DNA of 64,000 nt from Billgrantia saliphila. GTDB lineage: Bacteria > Pseudomonadota > Gammaproteobacteria > Pseudomonadales > Halomonadaceae. Location: assembly GCF_002930105.1 (NCBI RefSeq), contig NZ_PJRN01000005.1, positions 1-64,000 on the forward strand, given 5' to 3'. Both the position numbers and the translations under genes were made by a program. Under the pieces are notes generated by a model. The model had not been told where the DNA came from. It saw only the letters and a list, made by a program, of their open reading frames with translations, and made no database searches. Positions 38,986-47,270 of this stretch are shown piece after piece (positions within the stretch are counted from its first letter, which is position 1; every line of letters begins with the position of its first letter).

Positions 38986-40030
38986 CGCCCGCTCGGTCCC
39001 GCTAGTGCCCGCCCTGCTGGCCGGGCTGCTGTTCGCCGCCGGCGCGCGGGCCGAGAGCTCTCCTTCCGAGCTGCCGCCACTCGCCACCGACCCCGATGAC
39101 GTCAGCGTCATCGGGGTCTCCTCGGGCGGCTACATGGCCACCCAGCTCGCGGTGGCCTGGCCCCGTCGCTTTACGGGCCTGGCGGTGCTCGCCGCCGGTC
39201 CCTGGAGCTGTGCCCAGGGTGGCCTGGGGCGCGCGCTGGGACAGTGCATGACGACACGCCACGGCGACCCCGACCTGGGCGAGCTCGCCATCCGCCTGCG
39301 TGACTATCGAGCCCGTGAGCTGGTGGGTGAGGAGGAGGATCTGGCCTCGCTGCGCGCCTTCGTCTGGTATGGCGAAAAGGACGCCGTCGTTGACCCCTCG
39401 CTGGGCAGGGCGCTGGTCGAGCAGCTCGAGGATTGGCTCGCCGAGCCGGACTCGCAGCTCAAGGTGGTCCGTTCGCCCGGAGTCGGTCATGGCTGGCCCG
39501 TCGAAGCCGACGAGCGGCTGTCGCCGAGTCAGATGGGCGAATGCCGGGACGGTGGCGGCACGCACCTGCTGGCCTGCGGTATCGACATCGCCGGTGAAGC
39601 CCTGAATTGGCTGCACGATGAGCTGAAGCCTCCCACGGAAGACGACGTCGCGCGCCTGGAGCGCTTCGATCAGACGACCTTCGACGCACGCGGCCTGGGA
39701 GACATCGGCTACGTGCTGATACCCGAGGCATGCGAATCGGGCGGCTGCGGCCTGACCGTCGCGCTGCATGGCTGCGGCATGACACTGGAACAGATCGACG
39801 ATGCCTTCGTACGCCACAGCGGGCTCAATGAGTGGGCCACGGCCAACCGACGAGTCGTGCTCTATCCGCAGGCGACCACCAGCCTCGCCAATCCTCAGGG
39901 CTGCTGGGACTGGTGGGGTTTCGCGGAAAGTACCTGGCAGCTCGATCCGCTACACGACACCCGCGAAGGGGTGCAGGTGCGATCACTGATGGCGATGATC
40001 GACCAGTTGGAGGAGCGTCCGGAACGCTAG
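38972..40030 (+). CDS. PHB-depolymerase-type esterase, type 2 (permuted), secreted
   Basis: A 352-residue serine hydrolase. An N-terminal signal-like segment (PLVPALLAGLLFAAGARAES) suggests export. The lipase box is GVSSGG (nucleophile Ser50), the Asp is probably D137 in GEKDAV, and the His is H173 in GVGHGWP. The segment LTVALHGCGM with the oxyanion His (H266) and the NPQGCWDWWGF motif come after the triad, near the C-terminus. That order defines the type 2 catalytic domain of short-chain PHA depolymerases, a circular permutation of type 1. No substrate-binding or linker domain follows, so it may act on oligomers or other esters in the periplasm. A 13-bp inverted repeat lies in its 5' part. 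Confidence 0.82.
   Translation: MSWIDARSVPLVPALLAGLLFAAGARAESSPSELPPLATDPDDVSVIGVSSGGYMATQLAVAWPRRFTGLAVLAAGPWSCAQGGLGRALGQCMTTRHGDPDLGELAIRLRDYRARELVGEEEDLASLRAFVWYGEKDAVVDPSLGRALVEQLEDWLAEPDSQLKVVRSPGVGHGWPVEADERLSPSQMGECRDGGGTHLLACGIDIAGEALNWLHDELKPPTEDDVARLERFDQTTFDARGLGDIGYVLIPEACESGGCGLTVALHGCGMTLEQIDDAFVRHSGLNEWATANRRVVLYPQATTSLANPQGCWDWWGFAESTWQLDPLHDTREGVQVRSLMAMIDQLEERPER
39089..39118. repeat. Perfect 13-bp inverted repeat inside the esterase gene
   Basis: Arms 39089-39101 and 39106-39118 are exact reverse complements around TCAG. They encode the residues just before and into the lipase box. Such a long perfect stem is unlikely to come from codon choice alone and should form a strong mRNA hairpin. 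Confidence 0.8.
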
Positions 40031-40035
40031 ACCGC

Positions 40036-40635
40036 TCAGCTTTCGATGCCCAGCTCGCTGTGCAGCGCCGAGCGCAGCGGCTGCGGTGTCGGCGAATAGA
40101 GGACTCGCTGGCGAATCTTGCCATGGCGGTCGACCAGATAGAGCGATGAGGTATGATCGACCGTGTACTGCATGGCCGAGTCTGGCGTCTCCACCCGCCG
40201 CCAGACCACACCATAGCGGGTGGCAAGCTCCTTGAGCTGCTCCTCGCTGCCGGTGGCGCCGATGAAGTCGTCGCCGAAGAAGCTCACGTATTCGCTCAGT
40301 CGATCCAGCGTGTCGCGTTCCGGATCCACGGATACCAATACCGGCACTACCCGACGCCGCTGCTCCTCGTCCAGCCCCTGCATCACCTGACGCATTACCG
40401 CCAGGCTCATGGGGCAGACATCGGGGCAATGGGTGTAACCGAAGAACAGCACCGCCACCTGGTCCTCCTGCAACTGGGTCAGCGAGAAGTCTCCCCGTGT
40501 CGAAGGCAGCTCAACGGGACCGCCCCGAGGCATCCCGTCGTCCTCCTCTCGCAGCTGCTGGTAGCCGAAAAAGCCGCCGATTGCCGCCAGGAGAATCAGG
40601 GCGACGAGTGCCATCCCCATACGATTCACCATCAT
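40036..40635 (-). CDS. SCO1/SenC family copper chaperone
   Basis: A 199-residue membrane-tethered periplasmic protein with a thioredoxin-like fold. One N-terminal helix (ALVALILLAAIGGFFGYQQL) anchors it. Copper ligands are Cys70 and Cys74 in THCPDVCP and His161 in YTVDHTSSLYLVD. SCO proteins load copper into the CuA centre of cytochrome oxidase or act as thiol reductases. The ATG overlaps the stop of the upstream FixH-like gene (ATGA), which suggests a joint role in oxidase or copper handling. No oxidase genes lie in the window. Confidence 0.92.
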   Translation of the reverse strand: MMVNRMGMALVALILLAAIGGFFGYQQLREEDDGMPRGGPVELPSTRGDFSLTQLQEDQVAVLFFGYTHCPDVCPMSLAVMRQVMQGLDEEQRRRVVPVLVSVDPERDTLDRLSEYVSFFGDDFIGATGSEEQLKELATRYGVVWRRVETPDSAMQYTVDHTSSLYLVDRHGKIRQRVLYSPTPQPLRSALHSELGIES

Positions 40636-41144
40636 GATCCGCTCCGTTCCACACTGAAATCGAACCGACTGCCCAGACGGCCATCGGGCGTCTTAACTAC
40701 GACTTCGGCCTGCCATGCCATGACCGATTCGGTACAGATGGGCACCTGGACGAGCCCCTCGAACCGGTTACCATCCTGCGCGTCGAGAGGGAAGCGATGC
40801 AAGCCCATGTCCATGTCGCGGCCGACCAGATCGACGCGCACGGACTGGGCGTTTACTCCTGCGACCTCGACTCTCAACGGCAACGGCTCGAGCGCGCGGA
40901 TTCCCCCCGGTGCGTCGACGCGGAGTGTGAGCTGACGCGCCCCGCCAAGGCTGGCGCTACAGGTGGCAGCAGGCAGATCGCAGGGAAGCGTGGCGAGATA
41001 CCAGTCGATATCGGAGTCGCCGCGCAGCAGGTGGGCCGCCAGATACCACAGCGCCACGCACAGGGTGATCAGCGTGGCCAGCATCATCAAGCGCAACCTG
41101 GGGAAACGGGATTCACCGGCATCGGGCAGGGAGGGGGACGTCAT
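40632..41144 (-). CDS. FixH/YtkA-like membrane-anchored protein
   Basis: A 170-residue protein with one N-terminal membrane helix (about residues 20-42, MMLATLITLCVALWYLAAHL) and a periplasmic beta domain. The segment RVDLVGRDMDMGLHRFPL resembles the MxMG-type motif of FixH/YtkA domains, which could bind metal. Two Cys residues (LPCDLPAATC) lie early in the domain. It is translationally coupled to the SCO1 gene, so a role in copper delivery or oxidase assembly is the natural inference. The match is weak and rests on topology, motif and context. Confidence 0.6.
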   Translation of the reverse strand: MTSPSLPDAGESRFPRLRLMMLATLITLCVALWYLAAHLLRGDSDIDWYLATLPCDLPAATCSASLGGARQLTLRVDAPGGIRALEPLPLRVEVAGVNAQSVRVDLVGRDMDMGLHRFPLDAQDGNRFEGLVQVPICTESVMAWQAEVVVKTPDGRLGSRFDFSVERSGS

Positions 41145-41272
41145 GGCGGCGAAAGCAGCACTTCAATGGATAGAGAGGGTAAGCTTAACAGCATTTGTCT
41201 TTCGGCCAGGCGTGTACCGTTGTCGCAGGGTTTAACGCTCATTAAATGGCCAGTAACCACAAGGATACCGAT

Positions 41273-42190
41273 ATGCAAGGCGTCGCCGACGCACTGGGTC
41301 CGTTATTCCTGCTGATCCTGTTGGGCGCCGTCCTGGGCCGCTTGCGCCAGCCGGACGGAGAATTCTGGTCCCAGCTTGAGCGTCTGATCTACTTTCTGCT
41401 GTTCCCCGCCATGCTGATCGCCACTCTGGCGACGGCCGATGTGGGCGAGGTCATGGTGGTGCGCCTGGCCGTGGCCCTGCTGGGCGGCATGTTGCTATTC
41501 GCGGCCCTGCTATGGCTGGCGCATAGCTGGCTGGGACTCCAGGCGGCGGCCTTCACCTCCGTCTTTCAGGGCGCGCTGCGCTTCAATACCTATGTCGGCG
41601 TCGCTGGCGCCGCGGCGCTGCACGGCACGGCCGGCATCACCGTGGCAGCGGTGGCCGTGGCGCTGATGGTGCCGCTGGTCAACGTGCTCTGCGTGGCCAG
41701 CTTCATCGGCGCCGGTACGCTCGGCACCTCCAGCCTGGGCAAAAGCCTGGCGGCACTGATACGCAATCCATTGATCCTCGCCTGCCTGACGGGTATCGGC
41801 CTCAACCTGACGGGGATCGGACTACCCGGCTGGAGCGGCGCCGCCGTGGAGCTGCTGGGGCGTGCCGCACTGCCGCTGGGGCTGGTGGCGGTAGGAGTGG
41901 CGCTACGGCCCCAGGCGCTGCTGCGCCTGGATCGTGGGGTATGGGCGGCCAATCTGATCAAGCTGGTGCTCATGCCGACCGTGGTGCTGGCACTGGCCCT
42001 GCCGCTGGGACTGGATGCAGTCAGCCGCGACGTGGCGCTACTGTTCGCGGCCCTACCGACCGCCACATCGGCCTATATCCTGGCCCGTCAGCTGGGCGGC
42101 GACGCCGAGCTGATGGCCGCCCTGATTACCGGCCAGACGCTTTTGGCCATGGCGACGCTGCCGCTGTGGCTGCATCTGGCAGGCGGATGA
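41273..42190 (+). CDS. AEC family transporter (auxin efflux carrier-like)
   Basis: A 305-residue inner-membrane protein with about ten helices. FLLILLGAVLGRL at the start, LIYFLLFPAMLIATLA, FQGALRFNTYVGVAGAAAL and LPTATSAYILARQLGGDAELMA near the end are typical of the AEC family (MdcF and YfdV relatives), which exports or imports organic anions such as malonate or malate. The ATG at 41273 has AAGGAT seven bases upstream and is preferred to the ATG 27 bases earlier. Substrate unknown. Confidence 0.9.
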   Translation: MQGVADALGPLFLLILLGAVLGRLRQPDGEFWSQLERLIYFLLFPAMLIATLATADVGEVMVVRLAVALLGGMLLFAALLWLAHSWLGLQAAAFTSVFQGALRFNTYVGVAGAAALHGTAGITVAAVAVALMVPLVNVLCVASFIGAGTLGTSSLGKSLAALIRNPLILACLTGIGLNLTGIGLPGWSGAAVELLGRAALPLGLVAVGVALRPQALLRLDRGVWAANLIKLVLMPTVVLALALPLGLDAVSRDVALLFAALPTATSAYILARQLGGDAELMAALITGQTLLAMATLPLWLHLAGG

Positions 42191-42213
42191 AATAAAAAAC
42201 GTTCGCATTCGTG

Positions 42214-42243
42214 TTGACAGCGATAATGAGAATGGATTACATT
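42214..42243 (+). promoter_or_regulatory. Sigma70-like promoter with embedded Fur-box-like sequence
   Basis: A consensus -35 (TTGACA, 42214-42219) and a -10 TACATT (42238-42243) are 18 bases apart. The spacer and -10 overlap GATAATGAGAATGGATTAC (42222-42240), which matches 13 of 19 positions of the classical Fur box. Iron-loaded Fur bound here would block RNA polymerase directly. Transcription would start near 42250. Confidence 0.72.
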
Positions 42244-42249
42244 GAAGGC

Positions 42250-42365
42250 GTGGTGTTGATGAGGCACCACAGCCATTAGGGGAATTGCCAGTTTCCCGCT
42301 ATGGTTTCTCCCCCTCATTGCTAGTCACGGTCTTGCCTGCGCCCTCCCTGAGGGCGCTTTTTTTT
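42250..42365 (+). ncRNA. Putative iron-responsive small RNA (RyhB/PrrF-like)
   Basis: A transcript of about 115 nt is predicted from the promoter at 42214-42243 to the terminator T tract ending at 42365. No plausible open frame with a ribosome site lies in it. The 5' end folds into a perfect 6-bp stem (GTGGTG 42250-42255 with CACCAC 42265-42270); the middle (42280-42330) is largely unpaired by eye and includes CCCCCTCATTGCTAGTCACG. From memory this resembles the conserved antisense core of Pseudomonas PrrF RNAs (CTC-CTCAT then GCTAATCACGG). If active it would be made under iron starvation and silence mRNAs for iron-rich proteins. Targets are not identified. Confidence 0.68.
42339..42365 (+). 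terminator. Strong intrinsic terminator of the putative sRNA
   Basis: A perfect 8-bp GC-rich stem (42339-42346 with 42350-42357) around the loop CCT, followed directly by eight T residues. This is a textbook Rho-independent terminator of the kind that gives Hfq-binding sRNAs their 3' end. No coding gene ends here; the AEC gene stops 150 bases earlier. Confidence 0.93.
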
Positions 42366-42439
42366 GCCTCGCCGGTTCCTCATTGCAGCGCTTTATCCGA
42401 TAGTACTGCCATCCACGCCCTGCCGGGAGCGCCCTTCCT

Positions 42440-43348
42440 TCAGGTCGCTGCGGCGCCTCGCCAAGGGCCTCGTTCGAGCAAGCGTTCACGCAGCATGGCG
42501 GCCAGCGCCTCTACCGCCGGGCGCGACTCCGCCTCGATATGGCGAGCGAAGTGCAGCCGCGCCTCGCAGCGGTCGAGCGTGGGCAGCCCCTCAGCGGCAC
42601 CCAGTTCGCGCATGGCGGGGGTGAGGCGTTCACGGTCGAGTACGCTTATCGCCAGGCCCTTTTCCACCGCCCGCTCGACAGCGTGAATACTGGTGCTGGT
42701 AAACACCGCATGCCAGGACCTGCCCAGCCGCTCCAGGGCTTCGGTCGCCAGCGCCCGATAGGGGCAATCGACCTCATGCAATGCCAGTGGCAGACTCTCC
42801 CGGTCCGCCAGGCCGGCGGCACGCGGCCCCGCCCAGACGGGCGAGGTGCGCCACAGCGTCTCGCCGCCCGGCAGGGATACTGGACGGTCGAGCACCACCG
42901 CCAGGTGCAGCCGCGAGCGACCCAACTGGCGGCCCAGCTCACCGCTGGTGGCGGTGACGGCTTCCAGCAGCACGTCGGGGTGGCGCGAGGTGAATTCCGG
43001 TAGCACGTCGCCGAGCAGTTCGCGCGCATAGTCTTCGGGCAAGCCGAAGCGCACCCGACCGCGCAGCCCCTGGCCGGCATAGCGGGCCACGATCCCGTCA
43101 TGCATGCGGAGCAACTCACGGGCTTCCTGCAGCAGCGCCTCACCCGTAGCAGTAGGGATGACACCGCGCGGACCGCGCTCCAGCAACCTGGCGTTCAAGG
43201 CGGCTTCCAGGCGCTTGATCTGCATGCTGATGGCGCTGACGGTGCGATGCCGCTGCTCGGCCGCCGCCGCCAGCGACCCGAGCTGAGCGGCGGCCTGGAA
43301 GCTGCGTAGCAGCTCGAGATCCAGCGCGGCCGCTTCGACTTCAGCCAT
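42440..43348 (-). CDS. LysR family transcriptional regulator
   Basis: A 302-residue regulator. The winged helix-turn-helix spans residues 9-68 (LLRSFQAAAQLGSLAAAAEQRHRTVSAISMQIKRLEAAL), followed by the co-inducer domain of a LysR protein. The start at 43348 has GGGAGAG six bases upstream; a longer frame is open but lacks support. It is divergent from an EamA transporter gene, 91 bases away, so it probably controls that exporter. Ligand unknown. Confidence 0.9.
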   Translation of the reverse strand: MAEVEAAALDLELLRSFQAAAQLGSLAAAAEQRHRTVSAISMQIKRLEAALNARLLERGPRGVIPTATGEALLQEARELLRMHDGIVARYAGQGLRGRVRFGLPEDYARELLGDVLPEFTSRHPDVLLEAVTATSGELGRQLGRSRLHLAVVLDRPVSLPGGETLWRTSPVWAGPRAAGLADRESLPLALHEVDCPYRALATEALERLGRSWHAVFTSTSIHAVERAVEKGLAISVLDRERLTPAMRELGAAEGLPTLDRCEARLHFARHIEAESRPAVEALAAMLRERLLERGPWRGAAAT

Positions 43349-43439
43349 ATTGAACTCTCCCTGCAATAAGTTTCGCTTCATTGAAGCTGGCATAGCCGCC
43401 AAGCTCAAGGTCCCCGAACCCAGCAGAGGAGGACCCGAC

Positions 43440-44435
43440 ATGCCGAACCGGATTATATCCCTGGCGATTGCCGCCGGATTCGTGGTGTGCTGGAGTTCCG
43501 GCTTCGTCGGCGGTCGACTCGCCACCCAGGCCGACATGCCGGTGCTGACGCTGTTCGTTTGGCGTTTTCTGCTGGCCGGACTGCTGGTCGGGGCGTGGTG
43601 GCGCCTGACGTCCCGCAGGCCGGTATCAGGGGGCGAGGTGCGCTACGAGATGCTGATCGGCAGCCTGACCATGGGGGGTTATCTGCTCGGCGTGATCCTC
43701 GCCCTCGAGTTCGGGGTCAGCGCCGGCGTCACGGCATTGATTGCCGCGCTCCAGCCGCTTCTGGCGGCGGCCGTGGCGGGACCCCTGCTGGGCGAGCGTC
43801 TTGGGCGAAGAGGCTGGACGGGGATGACGCTCGCTCTCGCCGGCGCAGCACTGTGCGTTGGCGACGACCTGGGGGGCGAACACCCGGCGCCGATCTGGGC
43901 CTATGCGCTTCCGCTGCTGTCGGTCGCGTCGGTGACGCTCGGCAGCTTGCTATCGGTGCGCAGGGCGCCCACGCTGCCGCTACCCGCCGCGCTGCTGGCG
44001 CAGCTCACCGCCGCCGCCGGTATCTTCCTGGTCGCCGCGCTGCTCGCCGAAGGCGGCAAGTTGACGCCGCCCGCGCCGGAACCACTCACGCTGGGGGCGC
44101 TCGCCTGGCTGGTGGTGCTATCGAGCCTGGGCGGCTACGGTTTCTTCGTGGCCAGCCTGCGACGCTTCGGCGTCACCCTGACCTCGGCGCTGGTCCACCT
44201 CACTCCCGGCGTAACCCTGCTATGGGCCGCCGCCATGTTTGCCGAGCATCCGGGGCCCGCCGGCATAGTAGGCATGACTCTCGCCGGAGCCGGAGCGCTG
44301 CTGGCTATTCGCAGCGCTCGAAGATCAGGTCCCACACGCCGTGACCCAGGCGCTCACCGCGCGCCTCGAACTTGGTCAGCGGACGAAAGTCGGGGCGCGG
44401 CACATAGGGCGCCGTCTCCGCAGACGCCGTATTGA
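43440..44435 (+). CDS. EamA/DMT family transporter
   Basis: A 331-residue inner-membrane protein with ten helices arranged as two EamA repeats ([20 protein letters not shown] at the start; [19 protein letters not shown] in repeat 1; [23 protein letters not shown] in repeat 2). The family exports metabolites such as amino acids. GAGGAGG precedes the ATG. The natural membrane part ends near position 44325, but the frame runs on for about 40 hydrophilic residues, antisense to the last 131 bases of trmB, as if an ancestral stop had been lost. It is divergent from a LysR gene. Confidence 0.87.
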   Translation: MPNRIISLAIAAGFVVCWSSGFVGGRLATQADMPVLTLFVWRFLLAGLLVGAWWRLTSRRPVSGGEVRYEMLIGSLTMGGYLLGVILALEFGVSAGVTALIAALQPLLAAAVAGPLLGERLGRRGWTGMTLALAGAALCVGDDLGGEHPAPIWAYALPLLSVASVTLGSLLSVRRAPTLPLPAALLAQLTAAAGIFLVAALLAEGGKLTPPAPEPLTLGALAWLVVLSSLGGYGFFVASLRRFGVTLTSALVHLTPGVTLLWAAAMFAEHPGPAGIVGMTLAGAGALLAIRSARRSGPTRRDPGAHRAPRTWSADESRGAAHRAPSPQTPY

Positions 44436-45051
44436 CGAAACCAGGTGCGGCGGTCATGACCTCCGCCATCCACTCGGCATAGGCCTGCCAGTCGGTGGCC
44501 ATGTGCAGCAGGCCGCCGGGCTTGAGCCGCGTCCGGATCAGCTCGACGAAGGCGGGCTGCACGATACGCCGCTTGTGGTGCTTCTTCTTTGGCCAGGGAT
44601 CGGGAAAGAACAGTTGCAGCGTATCAAGGCTCGCTTCCGGCAGGCATCGCTCGAGCACCGCCAGCGCATCCTCGCGATAGACCCGGATATTGGTCAGGCC
44701 CCGCTTGTCGGCCTCATCAAGCAGCTTGCCCACGCCGGGCGCGTGCACCTCGATGCCGATGAAGTCGGTATCGGGATGCCGCGTGGCCTGTTCGATCAGC
44801 GAGGCGCCCATGCCGAAGCCGATCTCCACCACCCGCGGCGCGCGTCGACCGAACAGGGAATCGAGATCCTGGCGGCCGTCGGCCAGGGTCAGGCCCAGCC
44901 GCGGCCAGACCTCTTCCAGCCCGCGCGTCTGGGCCTGGGTCATGCGCCCGGCGCGCAGCACGTAGCTCTTGATGCCGCGGCGGTGCAAAGGGGCGTCCGG
45001 CCCTTCCGGGCCGGTACTCGAGGTGACGGTATCGCGTTGCGGATCGCTCAT
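44305..45051 (-). CDS. trmB: tRNA (guanine-N7-)-methyltransferase
   Basis: A 248-residue SAM-dependent enzyme that makes m7G46 in tRNA. Motifs are [16 protein letters not shown] (SAM site), [15 protein letters not shown], and [21 protein letters not shown], the TrmB hallmark. The C-terminus [12 protein letters not shown] matches the usual end of the family, so this frame is the conserved one in the overlap with the EamA gene. It lies 24 bases downstream of thiG on the same strand. Confidence 0.95.
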   Translation of the reverse strand: MSDPQRDTVTSSTGPEGPDAPLHRRGIKSYVLRAGRMTQAQTRGLEEVWPRLGLTLADGRQDLDSLFGRRAPRVVEIGFGMGASLIEQATRHPDTDFIGIEVHAPGVGKLLDEADKRGLTNIRVYREDALAVLERCLPEASLDTLQLFFPDPWPKKKHHKRRIVQPAFVELIRTRLKPGGLLHMATDWQAYAEWMAEVMTAAPGFVNTASAETAPYVPRPDFRPLTKFEARGERLGHGVWDLIFERCE

Positions 45052-45075
45052 GGAAAATCGCTGGGCTCGGATGGG

Positions 45076-45873
45076 TCAGCCGTTGATGCGGCCGGCAAAG
45101 GGAGAGGAGGGGTCGGCGGTCTGGCGGCGCGGCATGCGGCCGGCGAGAAACGCCTCGCGACCGGCCTCGACGGCTTTTTTCATGGCGCTCGCCATCAGCA
45201 CCGGCTGGCGGGCGTGGGCGATGGCCGAGTTCATCAACACGCCGTCGCAGCCCAGCTCCATGGCCATGGCGGCATCGGAAGCGGTGCCGATCCCGGCATC
45301 GACCAGCACGGGCACGCTCGCCTGTTCGATGATCAGACGAATGTTGTGCGGGTTCTGGATACCGTGGCCGGAGCCGATCAGCGAGCCCAGCGGCATGACC
45401 GCGCAGCAACCCAGGCGCTCGAGTTCCCTGGCGACGATAGGGTCGTCGCTGGTGTAGACCATGACGTCGAAGCCGTCGGCGAGCAACTCTTCGGCCGCCT
45501 TGAGGGTCTCGGTCACGTTGGGGTAGAGCGTCGAGTCGTCGCCCAGCACCTCGAGCTTGACCAGCTTGTGCCCGTCAAGCAGCTCGCGGGCCAGCTTGCA
45601 GGTGCGCACGGCATCCTTGGCGGTGTAGCAGCCGGCGGTGTTGGGCAGCAGGGTAAAGCGATCCGGCGGTACCACATCGAGCAGGTTCGGCTGGCCGGCG
45701 TCCTGCCCCAGGTTGGTGCGACGCACGGCGAAGGTGACGACTTCGGCGCCCGACGCGGCGATGGCGTCGGCCGTCTCGTCGAAGTCCTTGTACTTGCCGG
45801 TGCCGACCAGCAGGCGGGAAGTGAAGGCGTGGCCGGCAATCCGCAGCGGCTGGTCCTGGAAGAAGTCTGTCAT
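45076..45873 (-). CDS. thiG: Thiazole synthase
   Basis: A 265-residue TIM-barrel enzyme that builds thiamine's thiazole phosphate from deoxyxylulose 5-phosphate, dehydroglycine or glycine imine, and ThiS thiocarboxylate. Visible are [13 protein letters not shown] at the start, TFAVRRTN, the Schiff-base Lys in [15 protein letters not shown], and the phosphate-binding [15 protein letters not shown] and [20 protein letters not shown]. thiS is immediately upstream (63 bases), and trmB is downstream. Confidence 0.96.
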   Translation of the reverse strand: MTDFFQDQPLRIAGHAFTSRLLVGTGKYKDFDETADAIAASGAEVVTFAVRRTNLGQDAGQPNLLDVVPPDRFTLLPNTAGCYTAKDAVRTCKLARELLDGHKLVKLEVLGDDSTLYPNVTETLKAAEELLADGFDVMVYTSDDPIVARELERLGCCAVMPLGSLIGSGHGIQNPHNIRLIIEQASVPVLVDAGIGTASDAAMAMELGCDGVLMNSAIAHARQPVLMASAMKKAVEAGREAFLAGRMPRRQTADPSSPFAGRING

Positions 45874-45936
45874 TCGCGTATGCCTTTCTCTGGTCCGGGG
45901 TCCGGGATCGGAAGCGATTGCGCGGGGCGGCCCGCG

Positions 45937-46137
45937 CTAGCCGCCACCGATGGCGTGGACAATCTCGATGCGGTCGCCGTCGGTCAGCCGCGTGGTGTCG
46001 TGCTCACTCTTGGGCACGATCTCTTCGTTGCGCTCGACAGCGATACGACGGCCTTTCAGGCCGAGGCTGTCGATCAGCTGCGCCACCGTGAGGCCGGCGG
46101 CGAGGTCCTTGGCCTCACCGTTGAGCTGGATCTGCAT
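45937..46137 (-). CDS. thiS: Sulfur carrier protein ThiS
   Basis: A 66-residue ubiquitin-like sulfur carrier. It begins MQIQLNGEAKDLAAGLTVAQL and ends HAIGGG; the C-terminal Gly-Gly is the site that becomes a thiocarboxylate and gives sulfur to thiazole synthase. The open frame extends further upstream, but ATG 46137 gives the normal ThiS length and has a GAGAGGA ribosome site. A TACAAT-like -10 (46180-46175, minus strand) lies upstream without a clear -35. Confidence 0.94.
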   Translation of the reverse strand: MQIQLNGEAKDLAAGLTVAQLIDSLGLKGRRIAVERNEEIVPKSEHDTTRLTDGDRIEIVHAIGGG

Positions 46138-46241
46138 GGCATCCTCTCTACGTTGACAGGTGTCGCGGGGGCGTATTGTAGCCGGTTCGCGCCCCCCGCG
46201 GTACGGTAGGTGACGAACCCACCTCATACAGGAGCAGCGCG

Positions 46242-46622
46242 ATGCAGGACCGATTCTGGTGGAGCGGCGTGGCGCTGTCGGGCGCCCTGGCGGTGATAGC
46301 GGGCGCTTTCGGCGCTCACGCCCTGCAGGGCCAGCTATCGCCGCGCCTGGTCGCCGTCTTCGAGACAGGCGTACGCTACCAGGCGTGGCACACCCTGGCG
46401 ATGCTGGGCGTGCTGGCCTGGCGCGCCTCGCGCCCTTACCGCGGCCAATGCCTCGCACTGGCTCTTTGGACAACGGGAATGCTGCTGTTCTCCGGCTCTC
46501 TTTACGCCCTGGCCCTGACCGGTGTGCGCGGCCTGGGCATGATCACGCCGTTCGGCGGACTGTTGCTGATCGGCGGCTGGCTGACGCTTGCGGTGTGCGC
46601 ACTGCGCGCCAGGCCGGCCTAA
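46242..46622 (+). CDS. DUF423 family membrane protein
   Basis: A 126-residue inner-membrane protein with four helices (GVALSGALAVIAGAFGAHAL, HTLAMLGVLAW, LALWTTGMLLFSGSLYALAL, ITPFGGLLLIGGWLTLAV). GAFGAHAL and GVRYQAWHTL are the DUF423 (YgdD/YwdK) marks. Function unknown. AGGAGC lies upstream of the ATG. It is divergent from thiS. Confidence 0.9.
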   Translation: MQDRFWWSGVALSGALAVIAGAFGAHALQGQLSPRLVAVFETGVRYQAWHTLAMLGVLAWRASRPYRGQCLALALWTTGMLLFSGSLYALALTGVRGLGMITPFGGLLLIGGWLTLAVCALRARPA

Positions 46623-46658
46623 GCCGAATACTCGAGCGCAAGGACATTAGAAGAACGC

Positions 46659-47072
46659 TCAGTCGGCGTCGGGGATGGCATAAGTCGCCGTCACATGCGC
46701 TACGGGGCGCTCGTCCCCGGCGGAGAAGAGCTGCACCTCACCCACCGCCAGGCGTCGACCTAGCTTGATGACACGGGCATTGGCGATCAAGTCGCGATCG
46801 CCGCGGGCGCGGCGCAGGAAGTGGCAGTTGAGGTCGGTGGTCACGGCCATCGGCTCAGGTCCGATCTGGGCCAGGATCGCCACGTAGAGGCAGACGTCGG
46901 CCAGTCCCATCATGGTCGGCCCGGAGACACTGGAGCCGGGGCGCAGATGCTCGTCCTCGATGGCCAGGCTCATGGTCGCCCGCATGTGGTCGACCCCCTC
47001 GATGGTACCCTCGCGCTGGGGGAATACCTCGTCGAGAAAGTCCTCGATGGCGGCGGCGGTCATCACGGTCAT
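46659..47072 (-). CDS. PaaI-type hotdog thioesterase
   Basis: A 137-residue single hotdog-fold protein of the PaaI/YdiI group, probably hydrolysing acyl-CoA. The catalytic region resembles SGPTMMGLADVCLYVAILAQIG, where the helix starts with Asp, and DLNCHFLRRARGDRDLIANARVIKLGRRLAVGEV is the standard C-terminal beta pattern. ATG 47072 is preferred to one 18 bases upstream because AGGAG lies seven bases before it. Substrate unknown. Confidence 0.85.
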   Translation of the reverse strand: MTVMTAAAIEDFLDEVFPQREGTIEGVDHMRATMSLAIEDEHLRPGSSVSGPTMMGLADVCLYVAILAQIGPEPMAVTTDLNCHFLRRARGDRDLIANARVIKLGRRLAVGEVQLFSAGDERPVAHVTATYAIPDAD

Positions 47073-47145
47073 CTGCGGGCTCCTGGGCATGCTGGTCGGG
47101 GCGGGTCGCCGACACGAAACGGCGACGCTCAGTCAACATAACCCA

Positions 47146-47175
47146 AAGCGCCCCGGGCGGGTACCCGGGGCGCTT
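47146..47175. terminator. GC-rich hairpin, possible bidirectional terminator
   Basis: A perfect 12-bp stem (47146-47157 with 47164-47175) with a 6-base loop lies between glcB and the thioesterase gene. On the minus strand it is followed by TGGGTTATG, on the plus strand by AACGG, so the T tract is poor and termination is only likely, not certain. Confidence 0.55.
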
Positions 47176-47191
47176 AACGGCCACACTCTTG

Positions 47192-47247
47192 GCTACGAGC
47201 TACGAGCTACGAGCTACGAGCTACGAGCTACGAGCTACGAGCTACGG
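47192..47247. repeat. Heptanucleotide tandem repeat GCTACGA, 8 copies
   Basis: Seven exact head-to-tail copies of GCTACGA, plus an eighth with one change (GCTACGG). It lies in the non-coding gap between glcB and the thioesterase gene. A short spacer of 23 bases separates it from a second, unrelated heptamer array. Confidence 0.95.
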
Positions 47248-47270
47248 ATAGCAGTGTATACGCTACGCTG

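Noticed and set aside
46138..46241. TPP riboswitch upstream of thiS
   Set aside because: No CTGAGA or ACCTGATCTGG-like elements; the segment is too short.
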